Shown: piece after piece, positions 42,294-50,653 of the stretch
Numbering within the stretch: position 1 is the first letter of the stretch
Layout of the letters: every line of letters starts with the position of its first letter
Assembly: GCF_024294805.1 (NCBI RefSeq)
Contig: NZ_JANCLU010000004.1
Location: 62,001-126,000 of the forward strand
DNA: 64,000 nucleotides
Reading direction: 5' to 3'
Source of the DNA: Alsobacter ponti
Lineage (GTDB): Bacteria; Pseudomonadota; Alphaproteobacteria; Rhizobiales; Beijerinckiaceae
Translations under genes and position numbers: made by a program
The notes under the pieces: model-generated
Database searches by the model: none
What the model was told of the DNA's origin: nothing
The model's input: the letters and a program-made list of their open reading frames with translations, nothing else

Positions 42294-43232
42294 ATGGCGC
42301 GCTACCTGCTGAAACAGCTCTTCAACATGGCGATCACCCTGTTCGCGGTGACGTTCATCGTGTTCGTGCTGAACGAGCTGACGCCGGGCGACGTCGTGCG
42401 CAAGCTGCTCGGCCCCTATGCGAGCGCCGACCAGGTGGAGAAGGTGACGCGCGAGATGGGCCTCGACCGGCCGGTTATGGTCCGCTACGCCGAATACATG
42501 GCCAACGCCGCGCGCGGCGATTTCGGCCAGTCCATCGTGTTCCGCCGCCCCGTCTCAGAGGTGCTGTGGGACAGGCTCGGCAACACGCTGCTGCTCGCCG
42601 GCGTCTGCTTCGCCATCATCGTGCCGTTCTCCGTGCTGCTTGGCGTGCTGGCCGGCATGCGCGAGCGCGGCTGGATCGACCGCTCGGTGTCGGTCTTCTC
42701 GTCGGTGTGCGCCTCCATCCCCGAGTTCGCGATGGGCGTGTTCCTGCTCGCCATCTTCGTCGTGCAGCTCGGCTGGCTGCCGGGCACCTCGCCGCTCCGC
42801 GACGACACGGGCTGGCCGATCTGGACCCAGCTCGTCCTGCCGGCGGCGGTCGTGGTGCTCTATGACGCGGGCTACCTGATCGCCATGATCCGCACCTCGA
42901 TGGTGGAGGTGATGCGCCAGCCCTTCATCCGGACGGCGGTGCTGAAGGGCATGAGCTTCCGCCGCGTCGTGGTGAAGCACGCCCTGCGCAACGCGCTGAT
43001 CGCGCCGTTCACGGTCATCCTGCTGCAGATCAACTATCTCGTCGCCGGGCTGGTGGTCGTCGAGATGGTGTTCGCCTATCCCGGCTTCGGCCGCATGATG
43101 CTGGAAGCGGCGCTGGCGAAGGACATCGCCATCGTCGAGGCGGGCACGCTGGTCGCCGTATCCGTGACCATGCTGACCCAGGTGGTCGGCGACCTCGGCT
43201 ACCGCGCGCTCGACCCGAGGATCTCGATATGA
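42294..43232 (+). CDS. ABC transporter permease (DppB type)
   Basis: A 312-residue inner-membrane protein with about six helices. It begins with the family-typical MARYLLKQLFNMAITLFAVT and has an EAA-type loop, FIRTAVLKGMSFRRVVVKHALRN shortened in the centre, that docks on the ATPase. GLVVVEMVFAYPGFGRMMLEA near the C terminus is the usual DppB signature. The stop overlaps the next permease start by four bases (ATGA), so both channel halves are made in equal amounts. A good AGGGAG ribosome site precedes the ATG. Confidence 0.93.
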   Translation: MARYLLKQLFNMAITLFAVTFIVFVLNELTPGDVVRKLLGPYASADQVEKVTREMGLDRPVMVRYAEYMANAARGDFGQSIVFRRPVSEVLWDRLGNTLLLAGVCFAIIVPFSVLLGVLAGMRERGWIDRSVSVFSSVCASIPEFAMGVFLLAIFVVQLGWLPGTSPLRDDTGWPIWTQLVLPAAVVVLYDAGYLIAMIRTSMVEVMRQPFIRTAVLKGMSFRRVVVKHALRNALIAPFTVILLQINYLVAGLVVVEMVFAYPGFGRMMLEAALAKDIAIVEAGTLVAVSVTMLTQVVGDLGYRALDPRISI

Positions 43233-44137
43233 CGGAGACGGACCGCGCCGCGCCAGAGGGGCTTGCCGTCGCGCCTGTGCGACGGACCGGCCGCGCCTTC
43301 GCCGCGCGCGGGGCGAAGGGGCTCAAGGCCGCGCTCACCGCCTCCCCAATCGCCACGCTGGGCGGCGCGATCATCCTGTTCTGGGCGATCTGCGCGGTGC
43401 TGGCGCCGTGGCTCGCCCCCTACCCGCCCAACCAGCTCGATCCGATGGCGCTGGTCGATCCCTTCCCCTCGGCGCAGCACTGGCTCGGCACGGACCAGCT
43501 CGGCCGCGACATCCTGTCCCGCCTGCTGTGGGGCGCGCGCACGGTGCTCACCGTCGCCCCCGTCGCGGTGCTGGCGGCGGCGGTGGTCGGGACGCTGCTC
43601 GGGCTCGTCTCGGGCTATCGCGGCGGCGTCGTCGACGCCCTGGTGATGCGCGTCGGCGACGTCATGCTCGCCTTCCCGCAGATCATTCTCTACCTCATCG
43701 TCATCACCAAGTTCGGCGCGTCGGCGCTCAACATCGTGCTCGTCATCGCCGTCACCAAGGCGCCGATCATCGCGCGCATCGTGCGCGCCGTGACGCTCGA
43801 CGTGCGCAACCGCGACTACGTGGCGGCGGCGCGCATGCGCGGGGAGAGCACGCTGCACATCCTGCTCGTCGAGATCCTGCCCAACGCGCGCGGGCCGCTG
43901 ATCGTCGATATCTTCCTGCGCCTCGGCTACACGACCATCGCCATCGGCGTGCTCGGCTTCCTCGGCATCGGCCTGCCGCCGCCGGACCCGGACTGGGGTG
44001 GCATGATCAAGGAGAGCTACGGGCTGCTGTTCGTCTATCCGCACATGACGCTGATCCCGGCGGTGGCGGTGTCGTCCCTGGTGGTGGGCTTCAACTTCCT
44101 GGCCACCGGCATTCGCGAGGCGTCGTTCGATGTCTGA
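43229..44137 (+). CDS. ABC transporter permease (DppC type)
   Basis: A 302-residue partner permease with an N-terminal cytoplasmic segment (about 1-45) and six predicted helices. HWLGTDQLGRDILSRLLWGART (split, about 88-109) is the classic DppC motif. The EAA loop is RDYVAAARMRGESTLHILL, and FLGIGLPPPDPDWGGMI near the C terminus confirms the family. It overlaps the DppB-type gene by four bases and the ATPase gene by eight, so the three are coupled in translation. Confidence 0.93.
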   Translation: MTETDRAAPEGLAVAPVRRTGRAFAARGAKGLKAALTASPIATLGGAIILFWAICAVLAPWLAPYPPNQLDPMALVDPFPSAQHWLGTDQLGRDILSRLLWGARTVLTVAPVAVLAAAVVGTLLGLVSGYRGGVVDALVMRVGDVMLAFPQIILYLIVITKFGASALNIVLVIAVTKAPIIARIVRAVTLDVRNRDYVAAARMRGESTLHILLVEILPNARGPLIVDIFLRLGYTTIAIGVLGFLGIGLPPPDPDWGGMIKESYGLLFVYPHMTLIPAVAVSSLVVGFNFLATGIREASFDV

Positions 44138-46154
44138 CGTGCTGCGGATGGAGAATGTCGGCATCGACTACGCCAACCGTCGCACACGCATGCGCATCGT
44201 GGACGATGTCAGCCTGAGCATCGGCCCCGGCGAGGCGCTGGGCCTCGTCGGCGAGTCGGGTTGCGGAAAGTCGACGCTGGCGCTGGCGGCGCTGAGCTAC
44301 CTGCCGCGCGGCATGCGGGTGAGCTCGGGGCGCGTCCTGTTCGACGGGCGAGACCTCGCGACGCTGGACGACGCGGCGCTGCGCTCGCTGCGCGGTAACC
44401 GCGTCGCCATGGTCTACCAGGACCCGATGAGCAGCCTCAACCCGGTGGTCACCATCGGCCGCCAGCTCGTCGAGGTGCCGATGCTGCACGGCGAGCGCAG
44501 CGCGGCCGCCGCCCGCGACCGCGCCATCGCCATGCTCGCCGAGGTGCGCCTGCCCGACCCCGAGCGCATGATGAGCCGCTACCCGCACGAGCTGTCGGGC
44601 GGCCAGCAGCAGCGCGTCGTCATCGCCATGGCGCTGATGGCCGAGCCGGCGCTGCTGATCCTCGACGAGCCGACCACCGGGCTCGACGTGACCATCGAGG
44701 CGGCGATCCTCGACCTGGTGCGCGAGCTGCGCCGGAAGTTCGGCACCGCCATCCTGTTCATCTCGCACAATCTCGGCACTGTGGCGCGCATCTGCGACCG
44801 CATCGGCGTGCTCTACGCCGGCCGGCTGGTCGAGACCGGCGACATCCGCGCCGTGTTCGGCGCGCCGGCGCATCCCTATACGCGCGGCCTGCTGGCGGCG
44901 CTGCCGCGCCTGGAGGCGGGGCGCGGCGGGGCGCGGCTGACGCCGGTCGCCGGCACGTTGACGGCGGCGGACCGGGCGCGGGTCGGCTGCGCCTTCTCGC
45001 CCCGCTGCTCCCACGCGCTGCCCGCCGCCTGCGACGCCGGGCCGGTTCCGATGCTGCCGGCCGACGCGGAGCCGGGCCACGTGGCGCGCTGCGCCCGCCT
45101 CGAGGCCGTGCGCGACAGCCGCCCGGCGACGCCGGCGGCCGAGGCGACGCGCGGGCGCGACGAGGACAGCCCGGTGCTGCTCGACGTGCGCGACCTGTCG
45201 ATGGTCTACGCCATCGGGGGCGGGCTTTCGGGAGGGCCGCGCGCGGAGCTGCGCGCGCTCTCCGACGTCAGCCTGGCCGCCGACGCCGGCCGCACGCTCG
45301 CCGTGGTCGGCGAGTCCGGCAGCGGCAAGTCGACACTCGCCAAGCTCCTGTCCGGCCTCGTGACGGCGAGCGAGGGCCAGGCGCTGTTCGCCGGCGCCGA
45401 CCTCGCCGCGCTCCCCGTCGACGAGCGGCCGGCCGACCTCAAGCGCCGCCTGCAGATGGTGTTCCAGAACCCGGATTCGACGCTCAATCCCAGCCACAGC
45501 ATCGAGCACGCCGTGGTGCGGCCGCTGCGTCTGCTGCGCGGGCTGGGGCGGGCGCAGGCGAAGGAGGCCGCGGCGCGGCTGCTGGAGCGGGTGCGCCTGC
45601 CCGCCGATATGCTGCGGCGCATGCCGCACCAGCTCTCCGGCGGCCAGCGCCAGCGCGTGGCGCTGGCCCGGGCCTTCGCCGGCGACCCGCAACTCGTCAT
45701 CGCCGACGAGCCGACCTCGGCGCTCGACGTGTCGGTGCAGGCCGCCATCGTCAACCTGCTGGCGGAGTTGCAGGACGCGTCCGGCATCGCGCTGCTGCTG
45801 ATCAGCCACGACCTCGCCCTGGTCCGGCACATGGCCGACCGGGTCGCTGTGCTCTATCTCGGCCGCATCGTCGAATACGGGCCGGCCGACCTCGTCTTCG
45901 CGCCGCCGTGGCACCCCTACACCAAGGCCCTGCTGGCCGCCGCGCCCCGCCCGGACCCGGACGCGCCGGAGCCGGAGGTGATCCTGGGCGGCGTCATGCC
46001 GAGCCCCCTCGACCCGCCGAAGGGCTGCGTGTTCGCGTCGCGCTGCCCGCGCCGCATCGGGCCGGTCTGCGACACCACGCCGCCGCCGGTCCGCCACCCC
46101 GCGCCGGGCCTCACCGTGGCGTGCCATCTCGAGATCGCCGATCTGCCCTCCTGA
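44130..46154 (+). CDS. ABC transporter ATP-binding protein, fused DppD-DppF type
   Basis: A 674-residue protein with two complete ATPase domains. The first has GESGCGKSTLALAALSYL, MVYQDPMSSLNPV, LSGGQQQRVVIAMAL and LILDEPTTGLDV. The second (from about residue 345) has GESGSGKSTLAKLLSGL, MVFQNPDSTLNP, LSGGQRQRVALARAF and VIADEPTSALDV. Each half ends in an oligopeptide-transporter C-terminal region with clustered Cys residues (CAFSPRC and CVFASRC) typical of Dpp/Opp ATPases. The fusion replaces the usual dppD and dppF genes. It completes the importer. Confidence 0.95.
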   Translation: MSDVLRMENVGIDYANRRTRMRIVDDVSLSIGPGEALGLVGESGCGKSTLALAALSYLPRGMRVSSGRVLFDGRDLATLDDAALRSLRGNRVAMVYQDPMSSLNPVVTIGRQLVEVPMLHGERSAAAARDRAIAMLAEVRLPDPERMMSRYPHELSGGQQQRVVIAMALMAEPALLILDEPTTGLDVTIEAAILDLVRELRRKFGTAILFISHNLGTVARICDRIGVLYAGRLVETGDIRAVFGAPAHPYTRGLLAALPRLEAGRGGARLTPVAGTLTAADRARVGCAFSPRCSHALPAACDAGPVPMLPADAEPGHVARCARLEAVRDSRPATPAAEATRGRDEDSPVLLDVRDLSMVYAIGGGLSGGPRAELRALSDVSLAADAGRTLAVVGESGSGKSTLAKLLSGLVTASEGQALFAGADLAALPVDERPADLKRRLQMVFQNPDSTLNPSHSIEHAVVRPLRLLRGLGRAQAKEAAARLLERVRLPADMLRRMPHQLSGGQRQRVALARAFAGDPQLVIADEPTSALDVSVQAAIVNLLAELQDASGIALLLISHDLALVRHMADRVAVLYLGRIVEYGPADLVFAPPWHPYTKALLAAAPRPDPDAPEPEVILGGVMPSPLDPPKGCVFASRCPRRIGPVCDTTPPPVRHPAPGLTVACHLEIADLPS

Positions 46155-46202
46155 CGCGCCGCGAGGCTTGCGCGCGCCTGAGCGATCTGCCACTTCCCCG
46201 GC

Positions 46203-48014
46203 ATGGCTTCTCCACCCATCCTTCTGCTGCAGGACATCCACCTCACCTTCGGCGGCACGCCGCTCATCGAGGGAGCTGAGCTGTCCGTCGCCCCGGGCGA
46301 GCGGCTGGCGCTGGTCGGGCGCAACGGCTCCGGCAAGTCGACCCTGCTGCGTATCGCCGCGGGCCTGATCGAGGCCGACAGGGGCACGCGCTTCGCGCAG
46401 CCCGGCGCGACGATCCGCTATCTGCCGCAGGAGCCGGACCTGTCCGGCTTTCCCAGCACGCTCGCCTATGTCGAAGCTGGCCTCGCGCCCGGCGACGACG
46501 CCTACCGCGCCGCCTATCTTCTGCGCGAGCTCGGCCTCACGGGCGAGGAAGACACGGCGCGGCTCTCCGGCGGGGAGGCGCGCCGCGCCGCGCTGGCCCG
46601 CGTGCTCGCGCCGGAGCCGGACATCCTGCTGCTCGACGAACCGACCAATCATCTCGACCTGCCGGCCATCGAGTGGCTGGAGAACGAGATCCGCACGATG
46701 CGCTCGGCGCTCGTGCTGATCAGCCATGACAGGCGCTTCCTGGAGAACCTGTCGCGCGCCACGGTGTGGCTCGACCGCGGCCGCACGCGGCGGATGGAGC
46801 AAGGCTTCGGCGCGTTCGAGGCGTGGCGCGACGCCGTGCTGGAGCAGGAGGAGCTGGACGCCCACAAGCTCGACCGGCGCATCGTCGCCGAGGAGCATTG
46901 GGTGCGCTACGGCGTCACCGCGCGCCGCAAGCGAAACGTGCGCCGGATGGCCGAGCTTTCGAAAATGCGCCAGGACGCGCGCGAGCGCCGCCGCGCCGCG
47001 GGCGCGGTGAAGCTCACCGTCTCGGACGCCGACATCTCCGGCAAGCTGGTCGTCGAGGCGCTGGGCGTGTCCAAGAGCTTCGGAGACCGCGCCGTGGTGC
47101 GCGATTTCTCCACCCGTATCCTGCGCGGCGACCGCGTCGGCCTCGTCGGCCCCAACGGGGCCGGCAAGACCACGCTGCTGCACATGCTCACCGGCGCGCT
47201 GGCGCCGGACTCCGGCACCGTGCGCACCGGCGCCAACCTGCAGAGTGTCACGCTGGAGCAGGGCCGCGACAGCCTCGACCCGGCGACAAGCCTCGTCGAC
47301 ACGCTGACCGGCGGCCGCGGCGAGACGCTGACGGTGGGCGGCGTGTCGAAGCACGTCATGAGCTACATGAAGGACTTCCTGTTCTCGCCCGAGCAGGCGC
47401 GCACGCCGGTGGGCGTGCTCTCCGGCGGCGAGCGCGGCCGTCTCGTGCTGGCCCGCGCGCTGGCGCAGCCCTCCAACCTGCTGGTTCTCGACGAGCCGAC
47501 CAACGACCTCGACCTGGAGACGCTCGACCTGTTGCAGGAGATGCTGGCCGACTACGCGGGTACGGTGCTGCTGGTCAGCCACGACCGCGACTTCCTCGAC
47601 CGCGTCGCGACTTCGGTGATCGTGTCGGAGGGCGACGGGCGCTGGGTGGAGTACGCCGGCGGCTATTCCGACATGGTCGCCCAGCGCGGCGAGGGGGTGA
47701 CGGCGCGCGCCGCCGCCGCCGCGAAGCCGCGCGAGCGCGAGGCCGCCGCGCCGCCCCAGCCGCAGGCTCCTTCCCGCCGCAAGATGTCCTTCAAGGACAA
47801 GCACGCGCTCGAAACGCTGCCCGGCCGCATGGAGAAGCTGCAGGCCGACATGCGCGGCTGGCAGGACGAGCTGCACGACCCGGCGCTCTACACGCGCGAC
47901 CCCGCCCGCTTCGCCAGGCTCACCGACGCCATCGCCAAGGCCCACGCCGACCTCGCCGCCATGGAAGACGACTGGCTGCGCCTCGAGATGCTGCGCGAGG
48001 AAATGGAAGGATAG
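46203..48014 (+). CDS. uup: ABC-F family ATPase (Uup-like)
   Basis: A 603-residue soluble protein with two ATPase domains and no membrane part. The first has GRNGSGKSTLLRIAAG, LSGGEARRAALARVL and LLLDEPTNHLDLPAI. The second has GPNGAGKTTLLHMLTG, LSGGERGRLVLARAL and LVLDEPTNDLDLETL. A linker of about 80 residues joins them, and a basic, Ala/Pro-rich stretch leads to a C-terminal coiled coil (about 525-603), as in Uup. ABC-F proteins act on the ribosome or on branched DNA intermediates. It follows the Dpp-type operon by 48 bases but is functionally separate. Confidence 0.92.
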   Translation: MASPPILLLQDIHLTFGGTPLIEGAELSVAPGERLALVGRNGSGKSTLLRIAAGLIEADRGTRFAQPGATIRYLPQEPDLSGFPSTLAYVEAGLAPGDDAYRAAYLLRELGLTGEEDTARLSGGEARRAALARVLAPEPDILLLDEPTNHLDLPAIEWLENEIRTMRSALVLISHDRRFLENLSRATVWLDRGRTRRMEQGFGAFEAWRDAVLEQEELDAHKLDRRIVAEEHWVRYGVTARRKRNVRRMAELSKMRQDARERRRAAGAVKLTVSDADISGKLVVEALGVSKSFGDRAVVRDFSTRILRGDRVGLVGPNGAGKTTLLHMLTGALAPDSGTVRTGANLQSVTLEQGRDSLDPATSLVDTLTGGRGETLTVGGVSKHVMSYMKDFLFSPEQARTPVGVLSGGERGRLVLARALAQPSNLLVLDEPTNDLDLETLDLLQEMLADYAGTVLLVSHDRDFLDRVATSVIVSEGDGRWVEYAGGYSDMVAQRGEGVTARAAAAAKPREREAAAPPQPQAPSRRKMSFKDKHALETLPGRMEKLQADMRGWQDELHDPALYTRDPARFARLTDAIAKAHADLAAMEDDWLRLEMLREEMEG

Positions 48015-48044
48015 GAGGCCCGGCGGGGCGCGGGCGACGCGCGG

Positions 48045-48803
48045 TCAGCGCCCGCCGGTGACCCGGTAGACCGCGCCGGTGACGTAGGCGGCGTCCTGCG
48101 AGAGCAGGAACAGGATGACGCGGGCGACCTCCTCGGCCGTGCCGCCGCGCTGCATCGGCACCATCGGCGCAAGGCGCTCGATGCGGCCGCCCAGCCCGGC
48201 GGTCTCGTGAATGTCGGTCTCGATCAGGCCGGGCGCGACGGCGTTGACGCGGATGTTCTCCGCGCCGAGCTCCTTCGACAGCCCGATGGTGAGCGAGTCG
48301 ATGGCCCCCTTGGACGCCGCGTACCAGACGAAGTCGTTCGGCGCGCCCAGCCACACCGCGGCCGAGGAGAGATTGACGATGGCGCCGCCGGACCCGCCGT
48401 GGCGCGGCGACATGCGGCGGATCGCCTCGCGCGCCACCAGGATCGCGCCGGTGACGTTGAGGTCGATCACCCGGCGCACGTCGTCCGGCGGGGCGTCGTC
48501 CAGCCGGCTGGCGCGGCCGGTGATGCCCGCGTTGTTGACGAGATGGGTCAGCCGTCCGAGCTCGTGGTCGACGCGCGTGAACACGCGCTCGATGTCGGCC
48601 TCGTCGGACACGTCGCCGCGCACCGCGATGGCCTGCACGCCGTGGCCGCGGCACTCGGCGGCGAGCGCCTCGGCGGCGGCTTCCTCGCTGCGATAGTTGA
48701 TGGCCAGGTCGTAGCCTTGGGCGGCGGCGAGGCGGCAGGTCGCCGCGCCGATGCCCCGGCTGCCGCCGGTGACGAGCAGGACGGGGCGGGGCGCGGCGGT
48801 CAT
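48045..48803 (-). CDS. short-chain dehydrogenase/reductase
   Basis: A 252-residue SDR. The cofactor loop is TGGSRGIGAATCRLA (about 12-26), NNAG appears at about 88, and the catalytic segment is LSSAAVWLGAPNDFVWYAASK with Tyr-x-x-x-Lys. The closing GAVYRVTGGR is usual. It lies seven bases after the permease of a carbohydrate ABC importer and is transcribed with it, so it probably oxidises a sugar or sugar alcohol brought in by that system. Substrate is not determinable. Confidence 0.9.
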   Translation of the reverse strand: MTAAPRPVLLVTGGSRGIGAATCRLAAAQGYDLAINYRSEEAAAEALAAECRGHGVQAIAVRGDVSDEADIERVFTRVDHELGRLTHLVNNAGITGRASRLDDAPPDDVRRVIDLNVTGAILVAREAIRRMSPRHGGSGGAIVNLSSAAVWLGAPNDFVWYAASKGAIDSLTIGLSKELGAENIRVNAVAPGLIETDIHETAGLGGRIERLAPMVPMQRGGTAEEVARVILFLLSQDAAYVTGAVYRVTGGR

Positions 48804-48810
48804 CGCGGCC

Positions 48811-49680
48811 TCAGCTCTTGACCGCGCCGGCGGTGAGGCCGGACACCATGTAGCGGCGGAAGACGTAGTACACGGCGGCCGGCGGCAGCGCGTAGATGAG
48901 GCCCGTCGTCATCAGCAGCTCCCAGGGCGAGTCGTCGGCGGCCATGAAGTTGCCGAGCGCCACCGGCAGCGTCAGCGACGTGTCCTTGGAGAGCAGCAGG
49001 AAGGCGTAGAGGTACTCGTTCCAGGCCAGCAGGATGGCGTAGGTGCCGACCGCCACCAGCGAGGGGACCATCAGCGGCAGGTAGACGAGCCGGAACAGCT
49101 GCATCGCCGTCGCGCCGTCCATGATGGCGGCCTCGTCGAGCTCCACCGGCAGCTTGTCGGAGGCCTGCTTGAGCACCCAGATCGCGTAGGGCGAGGCGAT
49201 CGTCATCATCGCGAGGATCAGCGACCACTGGCTGTTGAGCAGGCCGTACAGGCCCATCGTGCGGTACATCGGCACGGCCAGGAACGCGGCCGGAATGAAA
49301 TAGGTGAACAGCGCCATGTTCAGCACGGTGCGCCCGCCGCGCACCTTGAGACGGCTGATCGCGAAGGCCGCGAAGGTGGCGACCACCAGCGTCAGCAGGC
49401 CGGTCATCCCGGCGATGAACACCGAGTTCCAGAGCTGCTGCCAGAAATGGCTGAGGAAGTAGTGCTTCTGGCCGAAGACGATCTCGAAATTGCGCAGGGT
49501 CGGGTTCGCCGGCCAGAGATTGCCGGAGAACGCCGACTGCTTGTCCGAGAAGGCGAACAGGCACAGATGATAGATCGGCAGCAGCGTCCAGATCAGCAGC
49601 GGCACGCCGACCAGCAGCAGCTTGGCCTCCTTGGAGGCGGCGCGCATGAAGTTGGTGCGGTTCATGGTGGTCGTGGTCAT
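48811..49680 (-). CDS. carbohydrate ABC transporter permease (MalG type)
   Basis: A 289-residue inner-membrane protein with about six helices. The EAA loop is KLPVELDEAAIMDGATAMQL (about 185-204), and the family-typical ILLAWNEYLYAFLLL follows. The end RRYMVSGLTAGAVKS is the common C terminus of MalG-type permeases. A second in-frame ATG lies 15 bases downstream. It follows the MalF-type gene by eleven bases. No ATP-binding subunit is present in this operon. Confidence 0.93.
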   Translation of the reverse strand: MTTTTMNRTNFMRAASKEAKLLLVGVPLLIWTLLPIYHLCLFAFSDKQSAFSGNLWPANPTLRNFEIVFGQKHYFLSHFWQQLWNSVFIAGMTGLLTLVVATFAAFAISRLKVRGGRTVLNMALFTYFIPAAFLAVPMYRTMGLYGLLNSQWSLILAMMTIASPYAIWVLKQASDKLPVELDEAAIMDGATAMQLFRLVYLPLMVPSLVAVGTYAILLAWNEYLYAFLLLSKDTSLTLPVALGNFMAADDSPWELLMTTGLIYALPPAAVYYVFRRYMVSGLTAGAVKS

Positions 49681-49691
49681 GGTCGCCCCGC

Positions 49692-50573
49692 TCACTTCGA
49701 GAGCCGCTTCATCATGAAGTAGACGAGCGGGAGGATCAGCGGCAGCGCGAACACGATCGTCGCCATCGACAGGTCCACCTCCGCCAAGCGCAGATAGCGG
49801 ATGCCCAGCGTGGCCAGCACGTGGGTGAGGTCGGCCGGCCCGCCTCCGGTCAGCAGGTAGACGCTGTTGAAGTCGCCCAGCGACCAGATCGTCGACAGGA
49901 TCAGGCAGGTCATGAAGAGCTGCTGCATCGACGGCCAGGTGATGAAGCGGAACTTCTGCAGCGTCGTCGCGCCGTCGACCGAGGCGGCCTCGTAGAGGTC
50001 CGCCGAAATGGCGAGGCGGCCGGAGACCAGGATCAGCGTCCAGAACGGCAGCGACTTCCAGATGTGGACGAGCGCCGCGAAGAACAGGCCGAGGGTCGGG
50101 TTGTTCAGCCAGTTCGGGCCGTCCTCGTAGGTCAGCCGGAAGATGGTCTGGTTGATCAGGCCCCACTCGGGGTTGAGCATGAACCGGACCGACAGGATGG
50201 TCGGGATCGACGGCACCGCCCAGGGCAGGATGAAGATGACCGCGAGGATCTTGATCCACCAGCGGTCGTTCAGGAAGAAGCCCGACAGGCCGAGCGCGAC
50301 CGCCATCTTGAGGTTGATGGCGACGAACAGGAACACCAGCGTGTTGACGACGGAGCGGACGAAGATCGGGTCGTTGGCGAGCTTCACGTAGCTCTGCGGC
50401 TCGTGCGCCAGCCAGAACGCGTAGAACACCGGGTAGACGACGAACAGCGCGAAGACGAGCAGATACGGGACGACCAGGATCATCCCCCAGATCTGCCAGG
50501 AGGTCATCCGCGCCTGCGGCGGGCCGGCGGCCGGCGCGAGCGCCGGAGTGGACGTGCTGGTCACGGTCGACAT
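49692..50573 (-). CDS. carbohydrate ABC transporter permease (MalF type)
   Basis: A 293-residue membrane protein with a 30-residue cytoplasmic, Pro/Ala-rich start and six predicted helices. The EAA loop reads ADLYEAASVDGATTLQKFR (about 205-223). VYLLTGGGPADLTHVLAT near the C terminus is typical of MalF-type sugar permeases. It lies 80 bases after the binding-protein gene, with a terminator-like hairpin between them, and eleven bases before the MalG-type gene. Confidence 0.93.
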   Translation of the reverse strand: MSTVTSTSTPALAPAAGPPQARMTSWQIWGMILVVPYLLVFALFVVYPVFYAFWLAHEPQSYVKLANDPIFVRSVVNTLVFLFVAINLKMAVALGLSGFFLNDRWWIKILAVIFILPWAVPSIPTILSVRFMLNPEWGLINQTIFRLTYEDGPNWLNNPTLGLFFAALVHIWKSLPFWTLILVSGRLAISADLYEAASVDGATTLQKFRFITWPSMQQLFMTCLILSTIWSLGDFNSVYLLTGGGPADLTHVLATLGIRYLRLAEVDLSMATIVFALPLILPLVYFMMKRLSK

Positions 50574-50590
50574 GGGATCACCCCGGGGGG

Positions 50591-50616
50591 AAAACGGCCG
50601 CCCCAAGGGGCGGCCG
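50591..50616 (-). terminator. attenuator/partial terminator between binding protein and permease
   Basis: CGGCCGCCCC and GGGGCGGCCG form a perfect 10-bp stem (50595-50616) with almost no loop. On the minus strand it is followed directly by TTTT. It should terminate part of the transcription leaving the binding-protein gene, giving more binding protein than permease. Confidence 0.7.
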
Positions 50617-50653
50617 CAGGAGTTTCGGGTGGGCGCGCGCCCGGTTTCGCGGC

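Noticed and set aside
44091-47945. 1284-codon open frame on the minus strand opposite the Dpp-type ATPase and uup-like genes
   Set aside because: Same cause: antisense to genes with complete Walker and signature motifs; composition is shadow-like.
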